A program made the position numbers and the translations under genes. From Polaribacter septentrionalilitoris (GTDB lineage Bacteria; Bacteroidota; Bacteroidia; Flavobacteriales; Flavobacteriaceae): a stretch of 64,000 nucleotides of DNA. The stretch lies in the NCBI RefSeq assembly GCF_009832745.1, contig NZ_VRMJ01000004.1:1-64000 (forward strand), written 5' to 3'. Below the pieces are notes generated by a model, which saw nothing but the letters and a program-made list of their open reading frames with translations, searched no databases and was not told where the DNA came from. Below, piece after piece: positions 9,057 to 16,919 of this stretch. Positions within the stretch are counted from its first letter, which is position 1, and each line of letters begins with the position of its first letter.

Positions 9057-9983
9057 TTAAAAACTACCTACTATTCTTACGCCTGTAAATTCAGGAGAAT
9101 ATTGAGGTATTATATTATAACTAATATGCTTTTCTTTTGTTGGAGCATCAGAAATCCCTCTTTTTTTCCAACTACTTAGAACTATAGATTTTCCAATAAT
9201 AGTTCCTACAATTCCACCTAAAACAATATCACTTATCCAATGATTATGACTTTTTATATCAGATAACCAAGCAATACCCATTAATCCATACGGTATCCAG
9301 TAATTATTATATTCCATTTGAAAAACTTTTGCTAAAGCAAAGTAAGTTGTTGTATGAAGTGAAGGTAATGCAGAACCTTCTGGACTTGCAAAAAATAATT
9401 CTTTTCTTGCATTAAAGAAGTCCCAATTATTATTTGTAAAAGGGGCTACAGCAGGTTCAGAAAGGGGTCTGTTTGGTCTATTTCTACCGAATAAAGTTTT
9501 TAATCCTAACTGAGTGATTAATCCTGAATATTGTATCGCTTTTAAACTATTTATAGCAGCATATTGTCCTCTTTCTTTATTCATTAAGAAAGCACCAAAG
9601 TAATTTATTATAATTGGATAAGTCAAATAAGCATTATCTCCAGAAATCCATTCTTTTCCTCTGCCTCCTCCAAAAACACCTATCCTTGGTAACCTATAGT
9701 CTATATTAGGTTCAATGTGATTGTGATAAAATTTGGTTGTTATTTTATCTACGGCAATTAACCCAATAATACCAGCAGCATAGTATCCAGTTTTTTTCCA
9801 ATCATTAGAAATCTCATTGCCCATAAAAACAAAATCACCCGGAATTGTTAGAATACTATTTTTTATAACTTTACCTGACGTTTGAAATATGTTGTCTTTT
9901 TTTACTTTTTTATTATTTTGAGAATTAAGACTATAAAATGATAAAAGGATTATAATTAATAGTGTTATTTTAATAGTTTTCAT
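9057..9983 (-). CDS. PAP2-superfamily phosphatase
   Basis: The 308-residue protein has a signal peptide or anchor (MKTIKITLLIIILLSFYSL) and the three PAP2 motifs: C1 KTLFGRNRP (K-x6-RP), C2 PSLHT (usually PSGH), and C3 SDIKSHNHWISD (usually SR-x5-H-x3-D, with the arginine replaced by aspartate). Several hydrophobic segments fit a membrane phosphatase acting on lipid phosphates such as undecaprenyl pyrophosphate or phosphatidylglycerol phosphate. It sits between the kinase gene and arfB. The altered C2 and C3 residues leave the catalytic histidines and aspartate in place, so activity is plausible but unproven. Confidence 0.87.
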   Translation of the reverse strand: MKTIKITLLIIILLSFYSLNSQNNKKVKKDNIFQTSGKVIKNSILTIPGDFVFMGNEISNDWKKTGYYAAGIIGLIAVDKITTKFYHNHIEPNIDYRLPRIGVFGGGRGKEWISGDNAYLTYPIIINYFGAFLMNKERGQYAAINSLKAIQYSGLITQLGLKTLFGRNRPNRPLSEPAVAPFTNNNWDFFNARKELFFASPEGSALPSLHTTTYFALAKVFQMEYNNYWIPYGLMGIAWLSDIKSHNHWISDIVLGGIVGTIIGKSIVLSSWKKRGISDAPTKEKHISYNIIPQYSPEFTGVRIVGSF

Positions 9984-10022
9984 AGTTGTAGTTTATTTAT
10001 TTTTGAATTAAAAAAAGTGTAT

Positions 10023-10625
10023 TTATGTATTTAAAGTATCAGAAAACAACAATAAATTTTCTCTTTTTGCAATGATTTTATCAATGGCATTTGCGGCAAT
10101 TTTTAAACGTGTTTCTTTATCGCCTTTTAATAAAATATAATTCTTATTGTGTGCTCTTAAAGCGTTTTCAAAAGTAGTAAACATTTCTAAACGCTGTTCT
10201 GGTCTGTCTCTTAAATCATCTTCTTCCCATGGAGTATCAATATAAGTTAGTAAATACAAGTCATATTGATTTTTACGAGCAGCTTCATCTAATTGTTCGT
10301 CTACAAAACCACCATAGAATTCTTGAGAATAGACTTTAGTTTCTAATAAATCAGTATCACAAATTAAAAGTTTATCTGCTTTTTTGGCTAATTTATTTTC
10401 TAATTTCATTTGTCCAATTGCAATGGGAATTAAATCTTCTTGTTCACAAGTTTTACGTTCGTTATTCCACTTTTTTTGTAAATATTCTCTTGCGTACTCA
10501 GGAGCCCAAACAGTATTGTAATGACGGGCTAAGTGACGAGAAAGTGTTGTTTTTCCTGTAGATTCTGGTCCAAATAAAACAACTTTTACAATGTTGATTG
10601 GGTTTTGTCTAAGCTTTTTTTCCAC
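10023..10625 (-). CDS. NadR-like P-loop kinase (ribosylnicotinamide kinase type)
   Basis: The 200-residue protein has a Walker A motif FGPESTGKTTLSRHLA (about 18-33), followed by the NadR signature APEYAREYLQKKW, DTDLLETKVYSQEFYGG and a lid region DLRDRPEQRLEMF. It corresponds to the kinase domain of NadR alone, without the adenylyltransferase domain. The GTG start lies inside the 3' end of pnuC (40-nt overlap), so the two are coupled. It would phosphorylate the vitamin riboside brought in by the transporter. Because a TPP-controlled receptor lies in the same block, a thiamine kinase role is an alternative. Confidence 0.85.
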   Translation of the reverse strand: MEKKLRQNPINIVKVVLFGPESTGKTTLSRHLARHYNTVWAPEYAREYLQKKWNNERKTCEQEDLIPIAIGQMKLENKLAKKADKLLICDTDLLETKVYSQEFYGGFVDEQLDEAARKNQYDLYLLTYIDTPWEEDDLRDRPEQRLEMFTTFENALRAHNKNYILLKGDKETRLKIAANAIDKIIAKRENLLLFSDTLNT

Positions 10626-11218
10626 GCGATATATCCTTGTATGGCTAAAATAGTGAAAATTAAGTATTGTAACGATAACATTCCTAATCCTCTATAAGCA
10701 TAAAGCGGAACTGTGATAAGATCTGCAAAAATCCAAAGAGTCCAATTTTCTAACTTTTTGTTGGCCATATACCACATGGCAGTAAAGAAAATACCTGAGG
10801 TAAAAATATCTATATAGTTTTCTGTTTTAATTTCTGTACCAAAATAATTGTAAACTCCATAAGTAACTACCATTGTAAGAACAACTAATAAAATTCCAAT
10901 AATTTTTTCTTTAAAAGTAGTTCTAGAAATTGGTACAACAACTTTGTCATTTTTCTTTCTAGACCAGTTCCACCAACCATAAATACTCATAATTGAGTAG
11001 TAGAAGTTCATCATCATATCACCAAAATATTCCGCTTTGTAGAGTAAGTATACTGTAATGATAGTTGCAATTAAACCAGTTGGATAAACTAAAATATTTT
11101 CCTTTTTTGCATACCAAACACTTGCAATTCCAAATACAAAAGCGATGGCTTCTAGAACAATAAAACTTGTGGGTGTATTTTGATACGTATTTAAAAAGAA
11201 GTCTACAATTTCTGACAT
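10586..11218 (-). CDS. pnuC: PnuC-family vitamin transporter
   Basis: The 210-residue membrane protein has about seven hydrophobic segments and the family hallmarks FGDMMMNFYYSIMSIYGWWNW and ENWTLWIFADLITVPLYAY (a W-x-x-W pair with Asp four residues on). PnuC proteins are SWEET-like facilitators for nicotinamide riboside; related PnuT and PnuX carry thiamine and riboflavin. The downstream NadR-type kinase supports nicotinamide riboside and would trap it by phosphorylation. The nearby TPP-regulated receptor leaves thiamine open. Its ATG directly follows the TAA of the upstream gene. Confidence 0.88.
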   Translation of the reverse strand: MSEIVDFFLNTYQNTPTSFIVLEAIAFVFGIASVWYAKKENILVYPTGLIATIITVYLLYKAEYFGDMMMNFYYSIMSIYGWWNWSRKKNDKVVVPISRTTFKEKIIGILLVVLTMVVTYGVYNYFGTEIKTENYIDIFTSGIFFTAMWYMANKKLENWTLWIFADLITVPLYAYRGLGMLSLQYLIFTILAIQGYIAWKKSLDKTQSTL

Positions 11219-11944
11219 TTATTGTTTTTTAAGTTGATTAAAAAAGGTTTCATCATTTTCAAAAGCAGTTCCAATAACAACAATATCTGCTCCAGCAGCA
11301 AAAGCATTTTCGAGTTGTTTTTTAGAACGAATTCCCCCACCAGCAATTAAAGGAATATTCAAATTGTTTTTTACAACAGAAATAATACTTGCGTCTACAG
11401 GCACTTTAGCTCCTGAACCAGCTTCTAAGTAGATGAGTTTTTTACCTAACAATTCTCCTGCTTTTGATGTGTTTTTAATCAATTCTTTATTGTTTTGAGA
11501 AATAGGTTTTGTATTACTAACTCTTAGGGTGGCAGTTTCTTTTCCACCATCAATTAAAATATATCCTGTTGGTAAAATCTCTAAAGTAGTTTTTTGTAAA
11601 ATTGGAGCAGCCTTAATTTGTTGTTCAATTAAATACTCAGGATTTCTGCCTGACAATAAATTTAAAAATAGAATTCCGTCTGCTGTATTTGTGATTTGCG
11701 TAACATCACCAGGAAATAGAATAACAGGCAGTTTTGTTACGTTTTTTATAGCAATTACAACATTTTTAGTTTGATTGTTTTTATCAGTACTTCCACCAAC
11801 AAAAATATGAGTTGCAATAGATTGGTGAACTTTTTCAAAAAACAAAGGAATGTTTTCAATATCAATCTTTTCAGGATCAATTAAAACTGCAAGAAGTTTT
11901 TTACCCTCTTTTTTTGCTTTTAAAATGTTTTGGTAAATACTCAC
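11219..11944 (-). CDS. Geranylgeranylglyceryl phosphate synthase-like protein (PcrB/GGGPS)
   Basis: The 241-residue TIM-barrel protein shows AVLIDPEKI, VGGSTD, LFPGDVTQI, YLEAGSGA and the phosphate-binding loop AGGGIRS...AGADIVVIGTAF. These are marks of the GGGPS/PcrB family, which joins a polyprenyl diphosphate to glycerol-1-phosphate. Such archaeal-like ether-lipid enzymes are established in Flavobacteriia. The start is GTG. It heads a tight operon with pnuC, the kinase, PAP2 and arfB. The prenyl chain length and the final product cannot be read from sequence. Confidence 0.9.
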   Translation of the reverse strand: MSIYQNILKAKKEGKKLLAVLIDPEKIDIENIPLFFEKVHQSIATHIFVGGSTDKNNQTKNVVIAIKNVTKLPVILFPGDVTQITNTADGILFLNLLSGRNPEYLIEQQIKAAPILQKTTLEILPTGYILIDGGKETATLRVSNTKPISQNNKELIKNTSKAGELLGKKLIYLEAGSGAKVPVDASIISVVKNNLNIPLIAGGGIRSKKQLENAFAAGADIVVIGTAFENDETFFNQLKKQ

Positions 11945-11959
11945 GGTTGCGAAAATACA

Positions 11960-11990
11960 AACTTTGTAACTTTGTAACTTTCAACTTTGC
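11960..11990. repeat. AACTTTGT short tandem repeat
   Basis: Four tandem units of AACTTTGT, AACTTTGT, AACTTTC and AACTTTGC lie in the 54-nt gap before the GGGPS-like gene. A candidate leftward -7 box (TATTTTCG, 11950-11957) abuts the repeat. Confidence 0.7.
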
Positions 11991-11998
11991 AACTATTT

Positions 11999-12625
11999 TC
12001 AATACGCAAACACACAAGTAAACCCCTCAAATTCTAAAAATTTAATGTTGTAAGAAGATTCTTCACCATTAAAACGAATTTCTCCTGTAGTTTTTTCATC
12101 AGCAAATTTGAAATCTTCAACATAAATATGATGTAAGAATAAGAGTTTTTTCTTTCCATAAATCTTATACAAACTCTCTTTTGCTCCCCAAACAATCGTC
12201 AGTTTCAAAATTAATGCATCAACATTAGCGATTGTTTTGTACTCTTCAATTGGTGTAAATTTATGGGCGATTCTTAAAATTTTTTCACGCTGTTTTTCAA
12301 TATCAATACCTACTTCAGTTTCGTAAGAGAAAATGATAGCTGTAAAATTAAAAGAATGGGTAATCGAAATAAAACGACCATTATTTAAATGAGGTTTTCC
12401 AAATTTATCATACTGTAAGTCGTCATCTGTTAATCCTATTTCTTTTAACAAGTACCTGATGGATAAAAAACCTTTTTGATGGATTTCAGATTTCATCGAA
12501 TTTAATCGTGATTCACTATTTGTTGTTAGTGTAATTCCTGATTTTAATTCGTCAATTGTTTCTTCAATCTTCCAAATCAAGACTTTAGTTGCAGGGTTAA
12601 CCGTTAAAGTTATATAAAGTGCCAT
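11999..12625 (-). CDS. 4'-phosphopantetheinyl transferase superfamily protein
   Basis: The 208-residue protein contains the Sfp/AcpS-type magnesium site: EVGIDIEKQREK (about 106-117) and WGAKESLYKIYGK (about 148-160), plus FGKPHLNNG and SITHSFNF upstream. It transfers the phosphopantetheine arm of CoA to carrier proteins. The bidomain size matches Sfp-type rather than the 120-residue AcpS. No carrier protein or polyketide cluster is adjacent, so it may serve general carrier proteins. It is divergent from ahcY, 64 nt away. Confidence 0.87.
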   Translation of the reverse strand: MALYITLTVNPATKVLIWKIEETIDELKSGITLTTNSESRLNSMKSEIHQKGFLSIRYLLKEIGLTDDDLQYDKFGKPHLNNGRFISITHSFNFTAIIFSYETEVGIDIEKQREKILRIAHKFTPIEEYKTIANVDALILKLTIVWGAKESLYKIYGKKKLLFLHHIYVEDFKFADEKTTGEIRFNGEESSYNIKFLEFEGFTCVFAY

Positions 12626-12646
12626 ACTATTTTAAAAAGGATGTCG

Positions 12647-12654
12647 TATCTTTG
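12647..12654 (+). promoter_or_regulatory. -7 box of ahcY
   Basis: TATCTTTG followed by CA matches TAnnTTTG and lies 35 nt before the ahcY start. No good TTTG is seen 19 nt upstream. Confidence 0.55.
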
Positions 12655-12689
12655 CAGTCGCAAAAAATAGATTTTAAATATACAAAAAT

Positions 12690-14003
12690 ATGAGTGCAAC
12701 AACAGCTTACGTACCATTTAAAGTTAAAGATATTTCTTTAGCAGACTGGGGAAGAAAAGAAATTGAATTGGCAGAAGCAGAAATGCCAGGGTTAATGAGT
12801 TTGAGAGAAGAATATGGAGATGCTCAACCTTTAAAAGGAGCAAGAATTGCAGGATGTTTGCACATGACAATCCAAACTGCAGTTTTAATTGAAACATTAC
12901 AAGCTTTAGGAGCTGAGGTTACTTGGAGTTCTTGTAATATTTTTTCTACCCAAGATCAGGCTGCTGCTGCAATTGCTGCTACTGGAACTCCTGTTTACGC
13001 TTGGAAAGGAATGAACGAAGAAGAATTTGATTGGTGTATTGAGCAAACCTTATTTTTTGGTGAAGATAAAAAGCCATTAAATATGATTTTAGATGATGGT
13101 GGAGATTTAACAAACATGGTGTTAGATAAATATCCAGAATTGGCTGAAGGAATCAATGGATTATCAGAAGAAACAACAACTGGAGTTCACAGATTGTACG
13201 AGCGTGTAAAAAACGGAACGTTACCAATGCCAGCTATCAATATTAACGATTCTGTGACAAAATCAAAATTCGATAATAAATACGGTTGTAAAGAATCTGC
13301 GGTAGATGCGATTAGAAGAGCAACAGACATTATGTTAGCGGGTAAAAGAGTTGTGGTTTGTGGTTATGGTGATGTTGGTAAAGGTACAGCTGCTTCTTTT
13401 AAAGGTGCAGGCTCTATTGTTACTGTTACAGAAATAGACCCAATTTGTGCGTTACAAGCAGCTATGGACGGTTTTGAAGTGAAAAAATTAGAAACTGTGA
13501 TGGGTAATGCAGATATTATTATCACAACAACAGGAAATAAAGATATCGTAAAAGCGGAACATTTTCAAGGCGTAAAAGACAAAACAATCATTTGTAATAT
13601 TGGACATTTTGATAACGAATTGGACATTGCTTGGTTAAATGATAATTATGGCGATACTAAAGTAGAAATCAAACCTCAGGTTGATAAATATACCATTGAT
13701 GGAAAAGACATCATCATTTTAGCAGAAGGACGTTTGGTAAACTTAGGTTGTGCAACTGGGCACCCAAGTTTTGTAATGTCTAACTCATTTACCAATCAAA
13801 CGTTGGCGCAAATTGAACTTTGGAACAATGCTGATGCTTATGAAAATAAAGTATATATGTTACCAAAACATTTAGATGAAAAAGTGGCAAAATTACACTT
13901 GGCTAAAATTGGTGTAGAGCTTACTGAATTACGTAACGATCAAGCAGAATATATTGGTGTTACTGTAGAAGGTCCTTATAAACCTGAGCATTATCGTTAC
14001 TAA
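12690..14003 (+). CDS. ahcY: Adenosylhomocysteinase (S-adenosylhomocysteine hydrolase)
   Basis: The 437-residue protein is nearly invariant in family motifs: [40 protein letters not shown], the NAD-binding loop [20 protein letters not shown] (about 222-241) and the C-terminal KPEHYRY that reaches into the partner NAD site. It splits S-adenosylhomocysteine into adenosine and homocysteine in the methyl cycle. The length is full and the start follows a clear -7 box. It is transcribed alone and is followed by a terminator at 14098-14130. Confidence 0.98.
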   Translation: MSATTAYVPFKVKDISLADWGRKEIELAEAEMPGLMSLREEYGDAQPLKGARIAGCLHMTIQTAVLIETLQALGAEVTWSSCNIFSTQDQAAAAIAATGTPVYAWKGMNEEEFDWCIEQTLFFGEDKKPLNMILDDGGDLTNMVLDKYPELAEGINGLSEETTTGVHRLYERVKNGTLPMPAININDSVTKSKFDNKYGCKESAVDAIRRATDIMLAGKRVVVCGYGDVGKGTAASFKGAGSIVTVTEIDPICALQAAMDGFEVKKLETVMGNADIIITTTGNKDIVKAEHFQGVKDKTIICNIGHFDNELDIAWLNDNYGDTKVEIKPQVDKYTIDGKDIIILAEGRLVNLGCATGHPSFVMSNSFTNQTLAQIELWNNADAYENKVYMLPKHLDEKVAKLHLAKIGVELTELRNDQAEYIGVTVEGPYKPEHYRY

Positions 14004-14059
14004 TTAGTTATGGCTTTTGGTTGTTAGTTATTAGTAGCAACTTGAATTTAAAAGCTAAA

Positions 14060-14088
14060 TGTCATTTCGACCTTGTGGAGAAATCTCA
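14060..14088 (+). repeat. Interspersed repeat A, intergenic copy
   Basis: TGTCATTTCGACC, then GGAGAAATCTC, matches in both arms the repeat copies at 24680-24707 (in tilS) and 26552-26574 (in pabB). The central part differs between copies. Confidence 0.65.
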
Positions 14089-14097
14089 TAAAACTTG

Positions 14098-14130
14098 AAA
14101 ACCTTTCCATTAATTTGGGAAGGTTTTTTT
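14098..14130 (+). terminator. Intrinsic terminator of ahcY
   Basis: The stem AACCTTTCC/GGGAAGGTT (14100-14108 and 14117-14125, one G-U pair) is followed by an unbroken T-run to 14130. Confidence 0.85.
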
Positions 14131-14139
14131 ATTTGGGCG

Positions 14140-14158
14140 CCTGCCTGCTGCAGGCAGG
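14140..14158. repeat. GC-rich palindrome, REP-like
   Basis: CCTGCCTGC-T-GCAGGCAGG is a perfect 9-bp inverted repeat around one base. It stands out in this AT-rich sequence. Only one copy was found in the window. Confidence 0.7.
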
Positions 14159-14204
14159 TTTTAACAGACTGGAATTTATATTGAGCGAAGACGAAAAACT
14201 ATAT

Positions 14205-14260
14205 CTTTTTTTCGTTCCTCAAAAAAGGATGTCGTTTCTATCCTTAACGCGGGTATCGTC
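14205..14260 (+). repeat. Interspersed repeat B, partial copy
   Basis: It shares the 18-base core TTTTTTCGTTCCTCAAAA (14207-14224) with the copy at 39683-39760, in the same orientation. It then diverges into a segment ending CTTAACGCGGGTATCGTC. Confidence 0.6.
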
Positions 14261-14339
14261 TGCTAAAAAAAATGAGAATAATTTATATATTGTTTTACAA
14301 TATCAATTTTCTTATTTTGCACTAGATTAATCAATCAAA

Positions 14340-15770
14340 ATGCAACCCACCAAAAAAATAGGTCTATTCCTAGGTCCTTTATTATTTTTCATTATTCAGT
14401 TTTTGCCAATAACCTTTGTATCTCAAAAAGGAGATGCAGTAATTGCAGTAGCTGTTTGGATGGTCATTTGGTGGATAACAGAAACTGTAAACATTGCAGT
14501 TACGGCCTTGTTGCCTTTGATTTTATTTCCGCTATTAAAAGTAATGCCTATTGCTGATGTAGGTGCAAATTATGGTAGTCCAATTATCTTTTTATTTTTT
14601 GGTGGTTTTGTCTTGGCATTGGCTTTAGAAAAAGTGAATTTGCACAGAAGAATTGCTTTAACCATTGTAAAATTCACAGGTGCTACTCCAGAAAAAGTAG
14701 TTTTAGGTTTTATGTTAGCCACTGCTTTTATGAGTATGTGGATTAGCAACACAGCTTCTACAGTAGTAATGTTACCAATCGCAATTTCAGTAATTAAACT
14801 TTTGATAGATGACAAAGACGGATTTACAAAAGGCGATAAAAACTTTGCATTAAGTATCATGTTAGGCATCGCTTTTGCAGCTAATGCTGGTGGAACTGCA
14901 ACTGTAATTGGTACACCACCAAACTCAGTTTTAATTGGTTTGTTAGAAAATCAGTATGATATTCAAATTTCATTTTTAACTTGGATGAGTTTTGGTTTGC
15001 CTTTTTCACTAATTATGATTGTTGCTGTCTATTTTGTGTTAGTAAAATGGATGTTTCCTTGCAAAGGAATTTTGTTTACATCTTCAGCAAATTTAATTCA
15101 TCAAGAATTAGAGAAACTGGGTAAAATTTCATCAGAAGAAAAAAGAGTACTCACTATTTTTGCAATTACTGTTTTTTTATGGATTACAAGAACATTAATA
15201 AATTCTTTTTTTCTTGGATTAAAATTATCTGATACAATTATTAGTTTAATAGGTGCTTTAGCTTTGTTTGCAATTCCACTAAATTTAAAAAAAGGAACTT
15301 TTATTCTAGAATGGAAGGATACTAGCAAATTGGCTTGGGGAATTTTACTATTATTTGGTGGCGGTTTAGCCCTTGCCAAAGGAATGGCTTCTTCTGGTTT
15401 AGTAGATTTGATTACAGATACTATTGCAGCAGGAGAGTTTAATATTTTACTCACAGTTTCATTACTCATTATTCTAATGTTATTTATGACAGAATTGATG
15501 AGTAACGTGGCTTTAGTAGCTGTTTTAGCACCTGTTGTAGCTGGAATTGCAATTGGGTTAAATATCCCAATTTTGAATTTATTAATTCCTGTAACTATGG
15601 CAAGTAGTTGTGCTTTTATGCTACCTATGGCAACACCACCAAATGCTATTGTTTTTGCAAGTGGTTATGTAAAAGTGAATCAAATGGTAAAGGCAGGAAT
15701 AATTCTAAACTGTATTGCTGTTGTATTATTGATTTTGTATTATCAGTTTGTAATCCCTTTATTCTTTTAG
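14340..15770 (+). CDS. SLC13/DASS-family sodium-coupled anion symporter
   Basis: The 476-residue inner-membrane protein has about 11-12 hydrophobic segments and both DASS repeats: MWISNTASTVVMLPI (about 136-150) with GGTATVIGTPPNS, and ELMSNVALVAVLAPV (about 384-398) with MLPMATPPNAIVF. The SNT and TPPN motifs bind sodium and the carboxylate substrate. It probably imports a di- or tricarboxylate or sulfate; the exact anion is not readable. It stands alone and meets the AEC permease gene end to end (3-nt gap). Confidence 0.93.
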   Translation: MQPTKKIGLFLGPLLFFIIQFLPITFVSQKGDAVIAVAVWMVIWWITETVNIAVTALLPLILFPLLKVMPIADVGANYGSPIIFLFFGGFVLALALEKVNLHRRIALTIVKFTGATPEKVVLGFMLATAFMSMWISNTASTVVMLPIAISVIKLLIDDKDGFTKGDKNFALSIMLGIAFAANAGGTATVIGTPPNSVLIGLLENQYDIQISFLTWMSFGLPFSLIMIVAVYFVLVKWMFPCKGILFTSSANLIHQELEKLGKISSEEKRVLTIFAITVFLWITRTLINSFFLGLKLSDTIISLIGALALFAIPLNLKKGTFILEWKDTSKLAWGILLLFGGGLALAKGMASSGLVDLITDTIAAGEFNILLTVSLLIILMLFMTELMSNVALVAVLAPVVAGIAIGLNIPILNLLIPVTMASSCAFMLPMATPPNAIVFASGYVKVNQMVKAGIILNCIAVVLLILYYQFVIPLFF

Positions 15771-15773
15771 GAT

Positions 15774-16916
15774 TTATTTATCACTAGAAAATTCTAAAGA
15801 ACTATTTTTAGAAGATTTAAGTTCACTTTTTCCTACTTTAAAACTAGAGTTTATTTTCAATAAAACAGGATAAACAAGACCTATTGAAAATAAAACTCCA
15901 CCTAGAATCAGCAGGTTCTTAATTTCGGTAAATGTATTTCCTGCAGTTAAGATTCCTAAAATTAGAATTACAGAAATAGGTAATGACAATGCTAAAATGG
16001 ACAAAGCAAAATTGGCGTCAAAAGTTTTATCACTAGTGTTTTCTTTTTTCTCTTTAAAGTTCACTGCAGAAATATGAGCAAAAGGCCAAAAACTACATGC
16101 ACTTAAACTAAAAGCAATCATCACTAAAATATCTTTTTTGATATTGATATCTGCGAAGAAAATAATTCCTCCAATAAAAATTAAAGTAAAACCAGCTCTT
16201 AAAAGTAACAAAGAAAATAATTGAAAGAATTGACGTTTCTTTATTTTAACAGCTAATCCAATAAAAATCAGTACCAAGGGAGTCATGATATAACTTAGAC
16301 GCGTTAAGGTAATTGACAAATAATTAGGGAGTTTTTCTAAGGTAATTCCGAAAGAAACTAATGTTAAAGCAACAATTATAAACAAGTTTACAGGCTCATA
16401 TAATAAGGTTTTAGCTAATGATTTTAGTTTAGTTTTAAGTGAGTTTGCTTCGAAATCAGCATGTTTATAATGCCATTTTAACGCTACCAAATAGAGTAGA
16501 AAAAGTACAAAAAATTTATTTCCTAGATCTGTCATGGCAGCTTTTGCTAGAGATCCATCACCTAAAAACTCTAAAATAAAAGGGAAACAAGACAAGCCAG
16601 GAGCTAGAGAGGGGATAAGTATACGAGCACTTCTCCCTTTTTCAGAATTGATATTGATGCCTATTGCAGTAAGTAAAAGAGGCGTGATAGCAAATAAAAT
16701 TACATTGAAACCTAATGCTAGAAAAGGAAACAACACTAAATTGCTGTCTATTTTTACTTTTAATAATGCTATAAAAATTGTTGCTGGTAAAGCAAGTGTT
16801 AAAATTAAACTTTTTAAACCATTTGTTTCATCTCCAGTAGAAATCTTCTTTTTTAAGAGGATTCCTATGAAAATAAAAAGGAGAAAAGAAATGGTTTTTT
16901 CTAAAGCACCATCCAT
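15774..16916 (-). CDS. AEC-type permease
   Basis: The 380-residue protein has about ten hydrophobic segments arranged like the auxin efflux carrier (AEC) family: an early LILTLALPATIFIALLKV with a helix-breaking proline, LAPGLSCFPFILEFLGDGS, and the late ACSFWPFAHISAVNF. These are bile-acid-transporter-fold carriers for organic acids or other small solutes. The C-terminal 30 residues are serine- and lysine-rich and cytoplasmic. Its ATG lies 3 nt after the stop of the aminotransferase gene, so the pair forms an operon. Confidence 0.75.
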   Translation of the reverse strand: MDGALEKTISFLLFIFIGILLKKKISTGDETNGLKSLILTLALPATIFIALLKVKIDSNLVLFPFLALGFNVILFAITPLLLTAIGININSEKGRSARILIPSLAPGLSCFPFILEFLGDGSLAKAAMTDLGNKFFVLFLLYLVALKWHYKHADFEANSLKTKLKSLAKTLLYEPVNLFIIVALTLVSFGITLEKLPNYLSITLTRLSYIMTPLVLIFIGLAVKIKKRQFFQLFSLLLLRAGFTLIFIGGIIFFADINIKKDILVMIAFSLSACSFWPFAHISAVNFKEKKENTSDKTFDANFALSILALSLPISVILILGILTAGNTFTEIKNLLILGGVLFSIGLVYPVLLKINSSFKVGKSELKSSKNSSLEFSSDK

Positions 16917-16919
16917 AGA

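Larger units (their letters stand above)
14004..14339. other. 336-nt gap filled with a terminator and interspersed repeats
   Basis: No convincing gene is present. The gap holds a copy of the short TGTCATTTCGA-type repeat, the ahcY terminator, a GC-rich palindrome and a fragment of a second repeat family. An 85-codon frame on the plus strand (14073-14330) is made of these repeats and is not considered a gene. Confidence 0.7.

Noticed and set aside
14073-14330. 85-codon frame on the plus strand after ahcY
   Set aside because: It is built from a terminator, a palindrome and repeat fragments, and has no protein-like pattern.
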